64,000 nucleotides of DNA. It comes from Flavobacterium sp. Root420. GTDB lineage: Bacteria > Bacteroidota > Bacteroidia > Flavobacteriales > Flavobacteriaceae. Below, one piece after another: positions 48,118-56,332 of the stretch. Below the pieces are notes generated by a model. That model was not told the DNA's origin and did not search any database. It was given only the letters and a program-made list of their open reading frames with translations. Within the stretch, counting starts at the first letter, position 1; every line of letters starts with the position of its first letter. The stretch covers positions 682,394-746,393 of the forward strand of contig NZ_LMEF01000001.1 in NCBI RefSeq assembly GCF_001427905.1. Reading direction: 5' to 3'. Made by a program: the position numbers and the translations under genes.

Positions 48118-49017
48118 ATGCAGGATCAATCATTAGTGACCATTATTTGCTTGTGCTACAATCAGGAAAAGTATGTTGTAGAGAGTTTATTTTCGGCAAT
48201 ACATCAGGATTATCCTTTTATTGAAGTGATTATTGTGGATGATTTTAGTACTGATAATTCAAAAGAAGTAATCGAAAAATGGCTTATTGATTATCCAGCA
48301 ATTCAATTTATTGCCAATGAAACCAATTTAGGAAGCACCAAATCCTTCAATAAAGCACTTAAATTAGCCAAAGGTAATTATATCATTGATTTAGCCTGTG
48401 ATGATATTTTACTGTCCAATTGCGTTTCCTTACAGCTAAAAGCTTTTCACGAAAGTCCGTTTAAAAACCTTGGAATTGTTTATGGAAATGCCGAATTAAT
48501 TAATGAAAAAGGTGATTTTTATTTTAATTATTTCCCTGTAGATTCCAATAAAAAAACAATCGAAAAAAGAACAACCGGAGATATTTATTTGAGTGTTATT
48601 TCTGGCGGAAATAGTATTTGCTCTGTTTCATCACTGGTCAAAAAATCTGTTTTTGATGCTTTAAATGGTTATGATGAAAATCTGGCTTATGAAGATTTAG
48701 ATCTTTGGATTCGGGCTTCTCGCATTTATGAATTTGATTATATTGATGAAATTTTAATCAAAAAAAGAATTTCGGCTACTTCTTTGGGAACACATTTTTT
48801 TATTAAAAATGATGCAAGATCCAGGAAAATAAATTATTCTACTTATTTAATAATTCAGAAAGCAATCGCTTTAAACAGAACAAAATCAGAACATAAAGCA
48901 ATTTTGAAACGAATGCATTTTGAAATAATTTTGGCTCTTAAAACGGCTGATTACAAGTTGTTTTTGAAGTACATATTATTGGAAATAGAACAAAGGTTTC
49001 GAATAATATTTGCGTGA
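48118..49017 (+). CDS. Glycosyltransferase family 2
   Basis: A 299-residue GT-A enzyme. VTIICLCYNQEKYVVESLFSAIHQDYPFIEVIIVDDFSTDNS and LGSTKSFNKALKLAKGNYIIDLACDDILL carry the donor-binding and DXD (DDI) motifs. GYDENLAYEDLDLWIRAS is the acceptor-site ED motif. C-terminal part is helical with no clear membrane segment. It stands alone on the plus strand between minus-strand blocks of the locus. A hairpin cassette begins about 30 bp after its stop. Confidence 0.92.
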   Translation: MQDQSLVTIICLCYNQEKYVVESLFSAIHQDYPFIEVIIVDDFSTDNSKEVIEKWLIDYPAIQFIANETNLGSTKSFNKALKLAKGNYIIDLACDDILLSNCVSLQLKAFHESPFKNLGIVYGNAELINEKGDFYFNYFPVDSNKKTIEKRTTGDIYLSVISGGNSICSVSSLVKKSVFDALNGYDENLAYEDLDLWIRASRIYEFDYIDEILIKKRISATSLGTHFFIKNDARSRKINYSTYLIIQKAIALNRTKSEHKAILKRMHFEIILALKTADYKLFLKYILLEIEQRFRIIFA

Positions 49018-49049
49018 ACGCCAATGATAATTCATGTTAAAATAGACAA

Positions 49050-49198
49050 GCTCCGGAGGAGCGAAATATTTATAGCAAATTAATAGATTCCGCTTAAAAG
49101 CTCCAGCGGAGCGACACTTATAAATTTAACATGTCACCCCGATGGGGTTTTGGAAAACATGAATTTATATTTCTATAAACATGGCGTCCCTCTGGGAC
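49050..49198 (+). repeat. Four-hairpin cassette, third copy
   Basis: Hairpins at 49050 (GCTCCGGAGGAGC), 49100 (GCTCCAGCGGAGC), 49136 (ACCCCGATGGGGT) and 49186 (GTCCCTCTGGGAC), in the same order as at 44961-45318. Distances of 50, 36 and 50 bp compare with 51, 45 and 50 bp in the other copies. The linkers TTTATAGCAAAT, ATGTCACCCC and TTCTATAAACAT are also conserved. It again fills a convergent gap after a glycosyltransferase gene. Confidence 0.9.
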
Positions 49199-49209
49199 TT
49201 AATTTTAAA

Positions 49210-49956
49210 TTAAATACTCAAAAAATCATCCAGTTGATGTTTCTCGCCCTCCCAATCTCTTGAAATATTACTTCTAATCAATTTCGCAGGAATTCCTCCA
49301 ATCAAAATATTCTCTCCTAAAGTTTTATAATCTTTAGTACACAAACTATTCGACGCAATGGTACAGAAATTTGGCGTTTGTGTTCCCTTCATGATTGAAA
49401 CCCTGTTGCTGACAAAATTGTAATTCCCTATAAAAATTGGAGACGATTTTTGCAGTTTTTCGCCTGTTTGCGTATCGATTAAATCATGGAAATTGGTGTC
49501 TATAATTTGAGCTTCAGAACCAAAACGAGCATAATCTCCGAGAACAATTTTTTCGGTGCAAATTATTTTTCCACCTGATGCCATCGATGCCATATTTCCT
49601 AATTCGCAAACCGCATTTTCTCCCACAAAAACAAAACAATCTTTACCAAATTGAAACTTTCCTTTAAAAGCCAATTTCCCTAAAATAAAAATTTCAGCAA
49701 TCCCTTTATGAGCCGAATTCAATTCATAAGGCTGGCCAAAACCAATCATTCCTTTCTGGATATTTCCATCGATCTGGATTTCTCCATTTATTGAAGTAAA
49801 TTTTACTCTTCCGTAAAAGAAAACCGGAAGTTTTTTAGCTGTTTCAAAGGGAAATTTTTTAAAATTAAAATACAGCGTTTTGATCCAGTTTACTTTGCAG
49901 TAAAACTGGAACTTATGATAAAAAGACCTATATTTTCTATAACTGTTCTGAATCAT
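49210..49956 (-). CDS. Hexapeptide-repeat acyltransferase
   Basis: A 248-residue left-handed beta-helix acyltransferase. The helical N-terminal 40 residues precede hexapeptide turns such as INGEIQIDGNIQKGMIGFG, ENAVCELGNMASMASGGKIICTEKIVLGDYARFGSEAQIIDTNFHDLID, and PIFIGNYNFVSNRVSIMKGTQTPNFC. The His in TNFHDLI is the usual catalytic base. It resembles capsule/colanic-acid-type O-acetyltransferases; N-acetylation of the 3-amino sugar (FdtC-like) is possible but the family layout differs. I start at ATG 49956; the earlier TTG at 49980 lies deeper in the upstream wzx-like gene. It overlaps that gene by 20 bp. Confidence 0.85.
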   Translation of the reverse strand: MIQNSYRKYRSFYHKFQFYCKVNWIKTLYFNFKKFPFETAKKLPVFFYGRVKFTSINGEIQIDGNIQKGMIGFGQPYELNSAHKGIAEIFILGKLAFKGKFQFGKDCFVFVGENAVCELGNMASMASGGKIICTEKIVLGDYARFGSEAQIIDTNFHDLIDTQTGEKLQKSSPIFIGNYNFVSNRVSIMKGTQTPNFCTIASNSLCTKDYKTLGENILIGGIPAKLIRSNISRDWEGEKHQLDDFLSI

Positions 49957-51445
49957 TTTTATCTCTTTTTCGCTGAACAAATGACGTGAAAATTTCGTTT
50001 AAATTCATCTTTTTATTCAATTGACAAAGACTAAAAGCAAACGAAATCAAAATCATCAAAGTCATTAAACTATATTTTAAAGCGGGAATTTCGATGTATC
50101 TAAGCAAAAATGTACTTATGCAAATTAGAAAACAGATGAAATAAATTTGATAGAAATCGGTATTAAAATAAAAATTATATCTGTTTTTAGTGATGATTTT
50201 CAATCCAATAAAATGGAATAAAAAATAGATGCAAAAACTAAAGCCTAAGCCTTCTAATCCATAAAAATAATAACCCGAAATATTCATTATTAAAGACAAA
50301 ATATTAAAACCAATAGCAGTCTTAATAAACATTTTTGAATCGCCTTTGGCAATTAAAATAAAACCCATCGCCCAGGAAACCGCTCGAAACAACATTCCAA
50401 TTATTCCAAAACAAACCATTGGAATAATAGCATTAAAATTAGCTGTGTAAAGGATTGGAATTATAACAGAAATGAAAGTCAAAAACAAAACAATTATAGG
50501 CGTAATAATAATGATTGAAATGAACGCTTGCTGAACAACACTTTCCCTAACTTTTTCATTATCAGAATTAATAGAAGATAATTTCGGAAAATAATCGGTG
50601 CTCATAACGGTAAAAATAATTCCAACATAAGAATTCAGCAACGTAAAACCCGCATTATAAAATCCGACTTGTTCTAAACCTCCGTTTTTGCCGATATAAA
50701 TCTGAACCAAGTACGTGGACAAAAGTGTCAGAACACTACTTATCGTGAGCATAAAACCCAATTTTACAATTGATTTTCCTTCTAACAAAAGCGCCGAATT
50801 CAAAATTTTTCCTTTTGCTGTTTTGATTTTATTCGAATAATAAAACGAAAAAATTAAAGCTGATAGAGAAGCAACAATTATGGTTGGAATTATAGCATCA
50901 ATTCCTAAAAAATAATACAATGGAACAGAAAAAAACAATCCAAATAAATTGCCGTACAAATTGGCTTTTGCCAACAATTTCATTTGTCGTAAACCTTGCA
51001 AAACAGCCAATTGCCCGGATGACAATTGTTTAAACAAAACTGTTATCGCAATAAATATAAACGCATAGGTTTGGCCTGAATCTCCAAAAGCAATAACACT
51101 CAATGCTTTTGAAAAAAGAATCGTCAGCAACATTCCGAAAATACCGGTAAAAAGAACAATCTTTTTTACAATTTGAATGGTTTTGGAAACTGTTTTTAAA
51201 TCGTTATTTTTATAATCTTCAGAGATATTTTTCACAGCACTGGTTTCGATTCCGAATCCTGAAATACTGCTTATCACACTCAAAGTTGAATTCAGCAAAG
51301 CGATAATTCCCATTCCGGCCGGACCGATAAAAACCGCTATTAATTTGGTTCTGATAATAGAAATTAAAATATTGAAAAACTGAACACCTCCAAAAAGTGA
51401 AGTCGTTTTTAGAATTTGCTGATATGAAGATTTGCTATCAGACAC
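49937..51445 (-). CDS. O-antigen/polysaccharide flippase (Wzx-like)
   Basis: A 502-residue integral membrane protein with about 12-14 transmembrane segments, of the MOP/polysaccharide biosynthesis (RfbX/Wzx) type. The beginning YQQILKTTSLFGGVQFFNILISIIRTKLIAVFIGPAGMGIIAL is characteristic, as is the internal ISSVLTLLSTYLVQIYIGKNGGLEQVGFYNAGF. It flips lipid-linked repeat units across the inner membrane. It lies 3 nt from the DegT gene stop and overlaps the acyltransferase, so it is in the operon 53496-49210. Confidence 0.92.
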   Translation of the reverse strand: MSDSKSSYQQILKTTSLFGGVQFFNILISIIRTKLIAVFIGPAGMGIIALLNSTLSVISSISGFGIETSAVKNISEDYKNNDLKTVSKTIQIVKKIVLFTGIFGMLLTILFSKALSVIAFGDSGQTYAFIFIAITVLFKQLSSGQLAVLQGLRQMKLLAKANLYGNLFGLFFSVPLYYFLGIDAIIPTIIVASLSALIFSFYYSNKIKTAKGKILNSALLLEGKSIVKLGFMLTISSVLTLLSTYLVQIYIGKNGGLEQVGFYNAGFTLLNSYVGIIFTVMSTDYFPKLSSINSDNEKVRESVVQQAFISIIIITPIIVLFLTFISVIIPILYTANFNAIIPMVCFGIIGMLFRAVSWAMGFILIAKGDSKMFIKTAIGFNILSLIMNISGYYFYGLEGLGFSFCIYFLFHFIGLKIITKNRYNFYFNTDFYQIYFICFLICISTFLLRYIEIPALKYSLMTLMILISFAFSLCQLNKKMNLNEIFTSFVQRKRDKNDSEQL

Positions 51446-51448
51446 GAA

Positions 51449-52549
51449 CTAATATTGATTTAAAATTTCAATAATAGAATCAACTTCAGTCTTCGTTAAA
51501 ACAGGACTCATTGGCAAACTCAAAACTTCATTATGGATTTTCTCCGTAATTGGAAATAACAAATTATTCCATTCCGAAAACGCTTTTTGTTTATGTGGCG
51601 GAATTGGATAATGAATAACAGTCTGAATATTATTTTGAGTTAAATATTCCTGTAAAGCTTCTCTGTTTTCTGTTCGAATTACAAATAAATGAAACACATG
51701 ATTGTTCGAAAAATCCCAAAATGGCAGTATTATTTTATTATTTTTGATTTCAGACAAATAACGTCTTGCAATCGCGCGACGTTTCTCATTATCAGCATGT
51801 AAATTCGGCAATTTTAAATTTAAAAAAGAAGCCTGAAGTTCATCTAACCGGGAATTTACGCCGATATATTCGTTGTAATATTTTTGCTCAGAACCATAAT
51901 TCCGAAGTGCAAAAAGCACTTTAGCCAACTCTGAATCATTTGTTGTAATCGCCCCGCCATCGCCCAGACAACCTAAATTTTTTCCTGGATAAAAGCTGAA
52001 AGCAGATGCTGAATTTAAATTGTTAATTATTAATTGTTGATTATTAATTGCTCCATGCGATTGAGCACAGTCTTCAACTATTAAAAGATTATTTTGATTT
52101 GCAATCTCATTTATCTTTTCCATTTCTGCCAATTGTCCGAATAAATGAACGGCTAGAATGGCTTTTGTTTTTGAAGTTATTTTCTCCTGAATTAAATCAG
52201 GATTGATGTTGTAGGTTTCTAATTTTGGTTCGACCAAAATCGGAATTAAATCAGCCTGTAAAATGGCCAAAATACTGGCAATATAAGTATTTGCCGGCAC
52301 GATAACTTCGTCTCCTTTTTGGAGTTTTCCTAATTGAATATAACCTTTAAAAATCAAGACTAAAGCATCGAATCCGTTCCCTGCTCCTATGCAATATTTA
52401 GTTTGGTTATATTTGGCGAAAGCCTTTTCAAACGTTTCCAGTTCTTTTCCTAAAATATACCAGCCATTGTTTAAAACCGTTTTCAATTTTTCCTGAAAAG
52501 CAGTTTCATACGGTTCGTTTATTTTTTTTAGATCCAGAAATGGTATCAT
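51449..52549 (-). CDS. DegT/DnrJ/EryC1/StrS-family sugar aminotransferase (FdtB/QdtB-like)
   Basis: A 366-residue PLP enzyme of the DegT family. Motifs: MIPFLDLKKINEPY, FEKAFAKYNQTKYCIGAGNGFDALVLI, EVIVPANTYIASILAIL, EDCAQSHGA and SAFSFYPGKNLGCLGDGGAI, which holds the PLP-binding Lys, then ELQASFLNLKLPNL. Given the FdtA-like ketoisomerase in the locus, the likely reaction is transamination of a 3-keto-6-deoxyhexose. Residues 167-178 (just before SAFSFYPGKN) are the low-complexity insert NNQQLIINN, encoded by a word array. It overlaps the preceding gene by 4 bp (ATGA). Confidence 0.93.
   Translation of the reverse strand: MIPFLDLKKINEPYETAFQEKLKTVLNNGWYILGKELETFEKAFAKYNQTKYCIGAGNGFDALVLIFKGYIQLGKLQKGDEVIVPANTYIASILAILQADLIPILVEPKLETYNINPDLIQEKITSKTKAILAVHLFGQLAEMEKINEIANQNNLLIVEDCAQSHGAINNQQLIINNLNSASAFSFYPGKNLGCLGDGGAITTNDSELAKVLFALRNYGSEQKYYNEYIGVNSRLDELQASFLNLKLPNLHADNEKRRAIARRYLSEIKNNKIILPFWDFSNNHVFHLFVIRTENREALQEYLTQNNIQTVIHYPIPPHKQKAFSEWNNLLFPITEKIHNEVLSLPMSPVLTKTEVDSIIEILNQY
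52018..52050. repeat. In-frame word array inside the DegT gene
   Basis: Plus strand AATTGTTAATTATTAATTG repeats; coding strand gives NNQQLIINN at residues 167-178. It parallels the array in valS at 6647-6681, which gives NNQQLTTNN, although the nucleotide words differ (AATTAAC versus CAACAAC). Confidence 0.65.
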
Positions 52550-53496
52550 TTTATATCGATTTTATAAAAATCCTGATTGTAAACAGCACATCCTAATTCT
52601 TCTTTTTGTTGCAAAAGACCGGGATGATAACCACTTTCATTTTCTTCATTTACAATTCCCATATCAAAAAACTTTTTGCCTTTGCGTTTGTATTTATGAA
52701 TCAGGTTAATAAATAAAAAGTCCAATGCTCTTACTTCTTCTCCTTTTTCAGAAGTGGCGCCATATTGTGATTTAACCACATTTTCAGTCTCAAAAATAGT
52801 TATTCCGGCAATGATCTCATCATTTTGATAAACAGAATATTGTCTAATATTGTCAGGGAATTTCTGTTTTAACAAAGCCATTTCTTCTTTGGTATGAACT
52901 GGTTTTGCATTGAATTTTTCCAATAAACGTGGTTCCAAAATAGAATTCCAAAAAGGCTGAAAATCTTCTTCTTCAATAATATCCAAATCAAGGTTTTCAA
53001 TTCTTCTGAAATGCTTCATTTTACTTTTCGAAACGTGTAACGGTAATTGCAGGTTTACCGCCAAATTCATTTCTTTTCTCTCTGACAATGCGCCTCTGTG
53101 ATGCAAAAAAAAGTCTATTTCCTGGTTCCCTTTCGGAAAATAAAACCCCGGAATGGGTTTGTAATGAAACGTCTCAATCGAATTTTCTTTAAAAAAAGAT
53201 AAAATTGCATCTAAAATTAACTCGACTTTTTCTGCTTTTAACTTCGATGAAAATACCAAACCTCCATAAGTTAATCCTTGATGCGTATACGCAGATTTTC
53301 CTTTTATATTGGCCGGCAAAACCGCTTTAAGTTTTTCATTTTCAAAAACTAAAAGCGAAAAATCCTCAAAACGATCCTGATGGTATTCTATAAAATCTCG
53401 ATGAAACAAAAACGTCGCATTTTTGGCCAGAGTGATAAAATCATTCCAGATTGCATAATCGTTTTGATTGTATTTTTTTATAGAATATTTCGTCAT
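52546..53496 (-). CDS. GNAT/FemAB-like transferase in polysaccharide locus
   Basis: A 316-residue cytosolic protein. The C-terminal half (NIRQYSVYQNDEIIAGITIFETENVVKSQYGATSEKGEEVRALDFLFINLIHKYKRKGKKFFDMG) is GNAT-like with a FemAB flavour. The N-terminal half shows the paired GNAT arrangement (YAIWNDFITLAKNATFLFHRDFIEYHQDRFEDFSLLVFE). Similar 'GNAT family/peptidoglycan bridge-like' proteins sit beside FdtB-type genes, where they are candidates for acylating the amino sugar. First gene of the operon ending at 49210; 4-bp overlap with the DegT gene. Exact substrate unknown. Confidence 0.8.
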   Translation of the reverse strand: MTKYSIKKYNQNDYAIWNDFITLAKNATFLFHRDFIEYHQDRFEDFSLLVFENEKLKAVLPANIKGKSAYTHQGLTYGGLVFSSKLKAEKVELILDAILSFFKENSIETFHYKPIPGFYFPKGNQEIDFFLHHRGALSERKEMNLAVNLQLPLHVSKSKMKHFRRIENLDLDIIEEEDFQPFWNSILEPRLLEKFNAKPVHTKEEMALLKQKFPDNIRQYSVYQNDEIIAGITIFETENVVKSQYGATSEKGEEVRALDFLFINLIHKYKRKGKKFFDMGIVNEENESGYHPGLLQQKEELGCAVYNQDFYKIDIK

Positions 53497-53531
53497 TTCA
53501 ACTGAGAGTATATGTTTTGAAGCGAAAAGTT

Positions 53532-53591
53532 AGCCACGAATTCACGAATTTTATTTATTTCCTGATTAATAAAATTCGTGAATTCGTGGCT
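53532..53591. repeat. Perfect inverted repeat, CCACGAATTCACGAATT family
   Basis: A perfect 23-bp inverted repeat (53532-53554 and 53569-53591) around a 14-nt loop. The arm core GCCACGAATTCACGAATT is shared with the inner element at 36874-36923. It separates the polysaccharide operon from the TRIC-like gene. Confidence 0.88.
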
Positions 53592-53611
53592 GAAAATTTT
53601 CATCTAAAATC

Positions 53612-54214
53612 TTATTTATGGCTGAACGCCGGTAAATACCATTTGAATTTTACTGCCATCAAACGTACGGTAATAATCACAATTGATGTCAGTAAATATA
53701 GAATATCGTTATCCAGGTTCAATCCCTTTAATGCAAAAAACACAATTCCGCCAAAAATGCAAATCGTTGCATAGATTTCTCTTCTAAAAATAGTTGGAAT
53801 TTCAGTACACAAAATATCGCGTATTACACCTCCAAAACAAGCTGTCATCGTTCCTAAAGCGATACAAATTACAGGATGCAAACCAATCGAAATCCCTTTT
53901 TCTAGTCCAATTAAAGTAAAAACACCCAAACCAATTGTATCAAATAAAAACAGCGAAGTTCGTAGTTTATCAAACTTTTTTCTGAAAAGAATCGCAAGCA
54001 AAAATCCTAAAATAATCACATAAACATATTGCAAATCTTTCATCCAACCCACCGGAGTTCTGCCAATTAAAACATCGCGAAGCGTTCCGCCGCCAACGGC
54101 CGTTACAAAAGCAATAATAAAAACCCCAAACGGATCCAGTTTTTTATGCATTGCCGTTAAAGCGCCGGACATGGCAAAAGCCATTGTTCCGATAATATCT
54201 AATAAGTGAAACAT
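53612..54214 (-). CDS. TRIC/YadS-type trimeric intracellular cation channel family protein
   Basis: A 200-residue integral membrane protein with about six or seven transmembrane segments, of the UPF0126/TRIC family. Two inverted-repeat halves each carry a glycine-rich segment: FAMSGALTAMHKKLDPFGVFIIAFVTAVGGGTLRDVLIGRTPVGW and CIALGTMTACFGGVIRDILCTEIPTIFRREIYA. These GGGxxRD and GGxxRD motifs are diagnostic. Homologues form trimeric potassium-type channels. Single-gene unit. Confidence 0.94.
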   Translation of the reverse strand: MFHLLDIIGTMAFAMSGALTAMHKKLDPFGVFIIAFVTAVGGGTLRDVLIGRTPVGWMKDLQYVYVIILGFLLAILFRKKFDKLRTSLFLFDTIGLGVFTLIGLEKGISIGLHPVICIALGTMTACFGGVIRDILCTEIPTIFRREIYATICIFGGIVFFALKGLNLDNDILYLLTSIVIITVRLMAVKFKWYLPAFSHK

Positions 54215-54226
54215 TTTTTCTTTTTA

Positions 54227-54572
54227 GGTTCAAAGGCTCAAAGTTGCAGAGGTGCAAAGGTTGAAGTCTTTATTCTTTATTGACTCTTTATTTATTCTTG
54301 ACATTAAATTAAAATTCGGAAGAATCTCTTTCAACAAAGTTAAGAAATCAACTTACAAATATCATTATAAATAAGAATTTTCAGTAGCTATTTCCTGCTG
54401 TCCACTCTATCTTTTATGGTGAACCCCACCATAAAAGGATGCCGCTCCCATCAGGGCTAGGGCACTCATTTTCAAAAGAAGATTTATAGACGTTCCAAAA
54501 GATATTAAACGAAAAATCGGGCAAAAATAAAAACCTCAGAGCCTTAGAATCTTAGCACCTTAGAACCTTTTC
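54227..54572. repeat. Distant inverted word arms around a Flavo-1-like element
   Basis: Left arm (54227-54266) repeats AGGTTCAAAGGCTCAAAG. Right arm (54532-54572) is AGCCTTAGAATCTTAGC plus ACCTTAGAACCTT, whose complement is AGGTTCTAAGGTGCTAAG, matching the left words with A-to-T changes. The element at 54387-54460 lies between them. The remainder of the 361-bp gap is AT-rich with no gene. Confidence 0.6.
54387..54460 (-). ncRNA. Structured repeat element, copy 3 (Flavo-1-like)
   Basis: Minus strand: starts CTAGCCCTGATGGGAGCGGC, then the same hairpin as copy 1 (TTTTATGGTG/CACCATAAAA with loop GGGTT), then GATAGAGTGGACAGCAGG. Outer stem CCTG/CAGG as in copy 1. The right flank diverges most from the others. 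Confidence 0.6.
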
Positions 54573-54575
54573 GAG

Positions 54576-55319
54576 TTACATATTCTGCGTATAATAATTG
54601 TAATCTTTCAAAACTACCCGAATAAAATCGCTATTATCCCCGGATTGATTTTTAATTCCGGTCACGCTTTCAATTTTAGCAACCAGTTTATAAATGATTT
54701 CGTGATCATTTTTCTTTAACGCTTTTTGAAACGTTTCTTTTATGATTCGCATATCATTATCAGATAATTTAATGACCAAAGGATAGGTCGGCACATACGA
54801 AGTTCCAATTTCTTCCAGAATGGTATGACTAATATTAATCCTGTTTTTTAAAGTAATAACTGCCGTTCCTGCCGCCATATCTCCTAAACGTTGCGATTTT
54901 TTACTTGAAACTATCGACACTAAAGCAACTGTCCCACCGAGAATCGCAAAATCAATCAATCTAAAAAACCAACGAATAAAATAATCGCCAAAACTGGCCT
55001 GGTAACCATCAATTTTAACCACTTTTATTTTGAGCAGTTTTTTACCAAAAGTTTGTCCTTCAAAAATGCTTTCTAAAGTGATGGAATACATTAAAACCGG
55101 AAGACCTATAATGAAAACAACCGTTCTTTTGGACCAAATATCTAATGATTCGAATAAGCTGTCAAAATGAAAAAAATAGATAAGTACCAATACAACCACC
55201 ACTACATATGAGATTTTGATAATAAAATCAATAAAATAAGAGCCCAATCGCTCGCCAACAGAGGCAGCGATAAAATTTATTTTAACATTTTGTGTTGTGT
55301 TAATAGATAATTCTGACAT
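54576..55319 (-). CDS. RDD family membrane protein
   Basis: A 247-residue membrane protein. The RDD core is AASVGERLGSYFIDFIIKISYVVVVVLVLIYFFHF (with the family Arg/Asp pattern RLGSYFID) followed by further TM segments and the second conserved Asp segment VKIDGYQASFGDYFIRWFFRLIDFAILGG. The C-terminal 80 residues are soluble and helical. It is divergently oriented to the SpoIIM gene (20-bp gap between starts), a common arrangement in the RDD-SpoIIM-DUF4129-MoxR-DUF58 neighbourhood. Function unknown; ion exchange has been suggested for some RDD proteins. Confidence 0.93.
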   Translation of the reverse strand: MSELSINTTQNVKINFIAASVGERLGSYFIDFIIKISYVVVVVLVLIYFFHFDSLFESLDIWSKRTVVFIIGLPVLMYSITLESIFEGQTFGKKLLKIKVVKIDGYQASFGDYFIRWFFRLIDFAILGGTVALVSIVSSKKSQRLGDMAAGTAVITLKNRINISHTILEEIGTSYVPTYPLVIKLSDNDMRIIKETFQKALKKNDHEIIYKLVAKIESVTGIKNQSGDNSDFIRVVLKDYNYYTQNM

Positions 55320-55339
55320 ATTTTATATTTTAGCCTACA

Positions 55340-56320
55340 ATGAGAGAAGTTGCCTTCATAAAACAAAATAAAGAAAAATGGCTGGAGTTTGAACTCGCTA
55401 TTTTTGGTAAAGCTAAAAAAAATCCTGATGAGTTAGCTAATTTGTACATTCAAATGATGAATGACCTCGCGTACGCGCAAACGTATTATCCCAAAAGTAA
55501 AACCGTTATTTACTTAAATCATCTGGCTTCTCAGATCTATCAAAAAATTTATAAAACGAAGCGAACCGAAAAAAACAAGATCGTAGAATTCTTTAAAACC
55601 GAAGTTCCTTTGCTTGTTTACGAATATAAAAGGTATTTAGTATATGCTTTTGTTTTGTTTTTTGCTACAGTTGCAATTGGTGTTGTTTCTGCTCGTTACG
55701 ATTCAGATTTTGTCCGATTGATTATGGGCGATGATTATGTTAATATGACGTTGGAAAACATCAAAAAAGGAAACCCGATGGCCGTTTATGGTTCGTCAGC
55801 CAACTGGGGAAGTTTTATTGGGATTACCGTTAACAATATTCAGGTGGGGGCTGCCTGTTATTTTTATGGCATTTTTGGCGGGCTTGGTACTTTTTATTAT
55901 TTGCTACAAAACTGTATTATGCTGGGTTCGTTTCAGTACTTTTTCTTCGAACACGGCGTTTTCTGGAAAAGCGTTCGCGGTATCTGGATTCACGGTTCTA
56001 TGGAAATTTTTGCCATTGTAATTGAATCGGCAGCTGGATTTATTTTTGGAGCTTCGATCCTTTTTCCGAAAACTTTTTCTCGAATAAATTCGTTTAAAAT
56101 CGGTTTTAAAAACAGTTTCAAAATCTATATAAGCACGCTTCCTTTTACCTTTATGGCTGGATTTTTAGAAGGTTTTATTACAAGATATTCTATTGATATG
56201 CCTATTTGGTTAAGCATTTTTATCATAGTATCAACTTTAGGTTTAATCTCATTTTATTATTTGGTTTATCCTTTTATCGTACACAAAAAAGTGCAACAAT
56301 TAGCACCAAAATTGACTTAA
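55340..56320 (+). CDS. Stage II sporulation protein M-like (SpoIIM/DUF95) membrane protein
   Basis: A 326-residue inner-membrane protein with a soluble N-terminal helical domain (to about residue 95) and five to six transmembrane segments. GSFIGITVNNIQVGAACYFYGIFGGLGTFYYLLQNCIMLGSFQYFF and RGIWIHGSMEIFAIVIESAAGFIFGASI are the DUF95 signatures. The organism is not an endospore former, so the SpoIIM name describes homology only. First gene of the plus-strand operon 55340-58304. Confidence 0.94.
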   Translation: MREVAFIKQNKEKWLEFELAIFGKAKKNPDELANLYIQMMNDLAYAQTYYPKSKTVIYLNHLASQIYQKIYKTKRTEKNKIVEFFKTEVPLLVYEYKRYLVYAFVLFFATVAIGVVSARYDSDFVRLIMGDDYVNMTLENIKKGNPMAVYGSSANWGSFIGITVNNIQVGAACYFYGIFGGLGTFYYLLQNCIMLGSFQYFFFEHGVFWKSVRGIWIHGSMEIFAIVIESAAGFIFGASILFPKTFSRINSFKIGFKNSFKIYISTLPFTFMAGFLEGFITRYSIDMPIWLSIFIIVSTLGLISFYYLVYPFIVHKKVQQLAPKLT

Positions 56321-56332
56321 CCGAAATCAATA

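Noticed and set aside
55340..56320. Evidence of sporulation from the SpoIIM name
   Set aside because: SpoIIM/DUF95 proteins are widespread in non-sporulating bacteria; the neighbourhood is the MoxR/DUF58 module.
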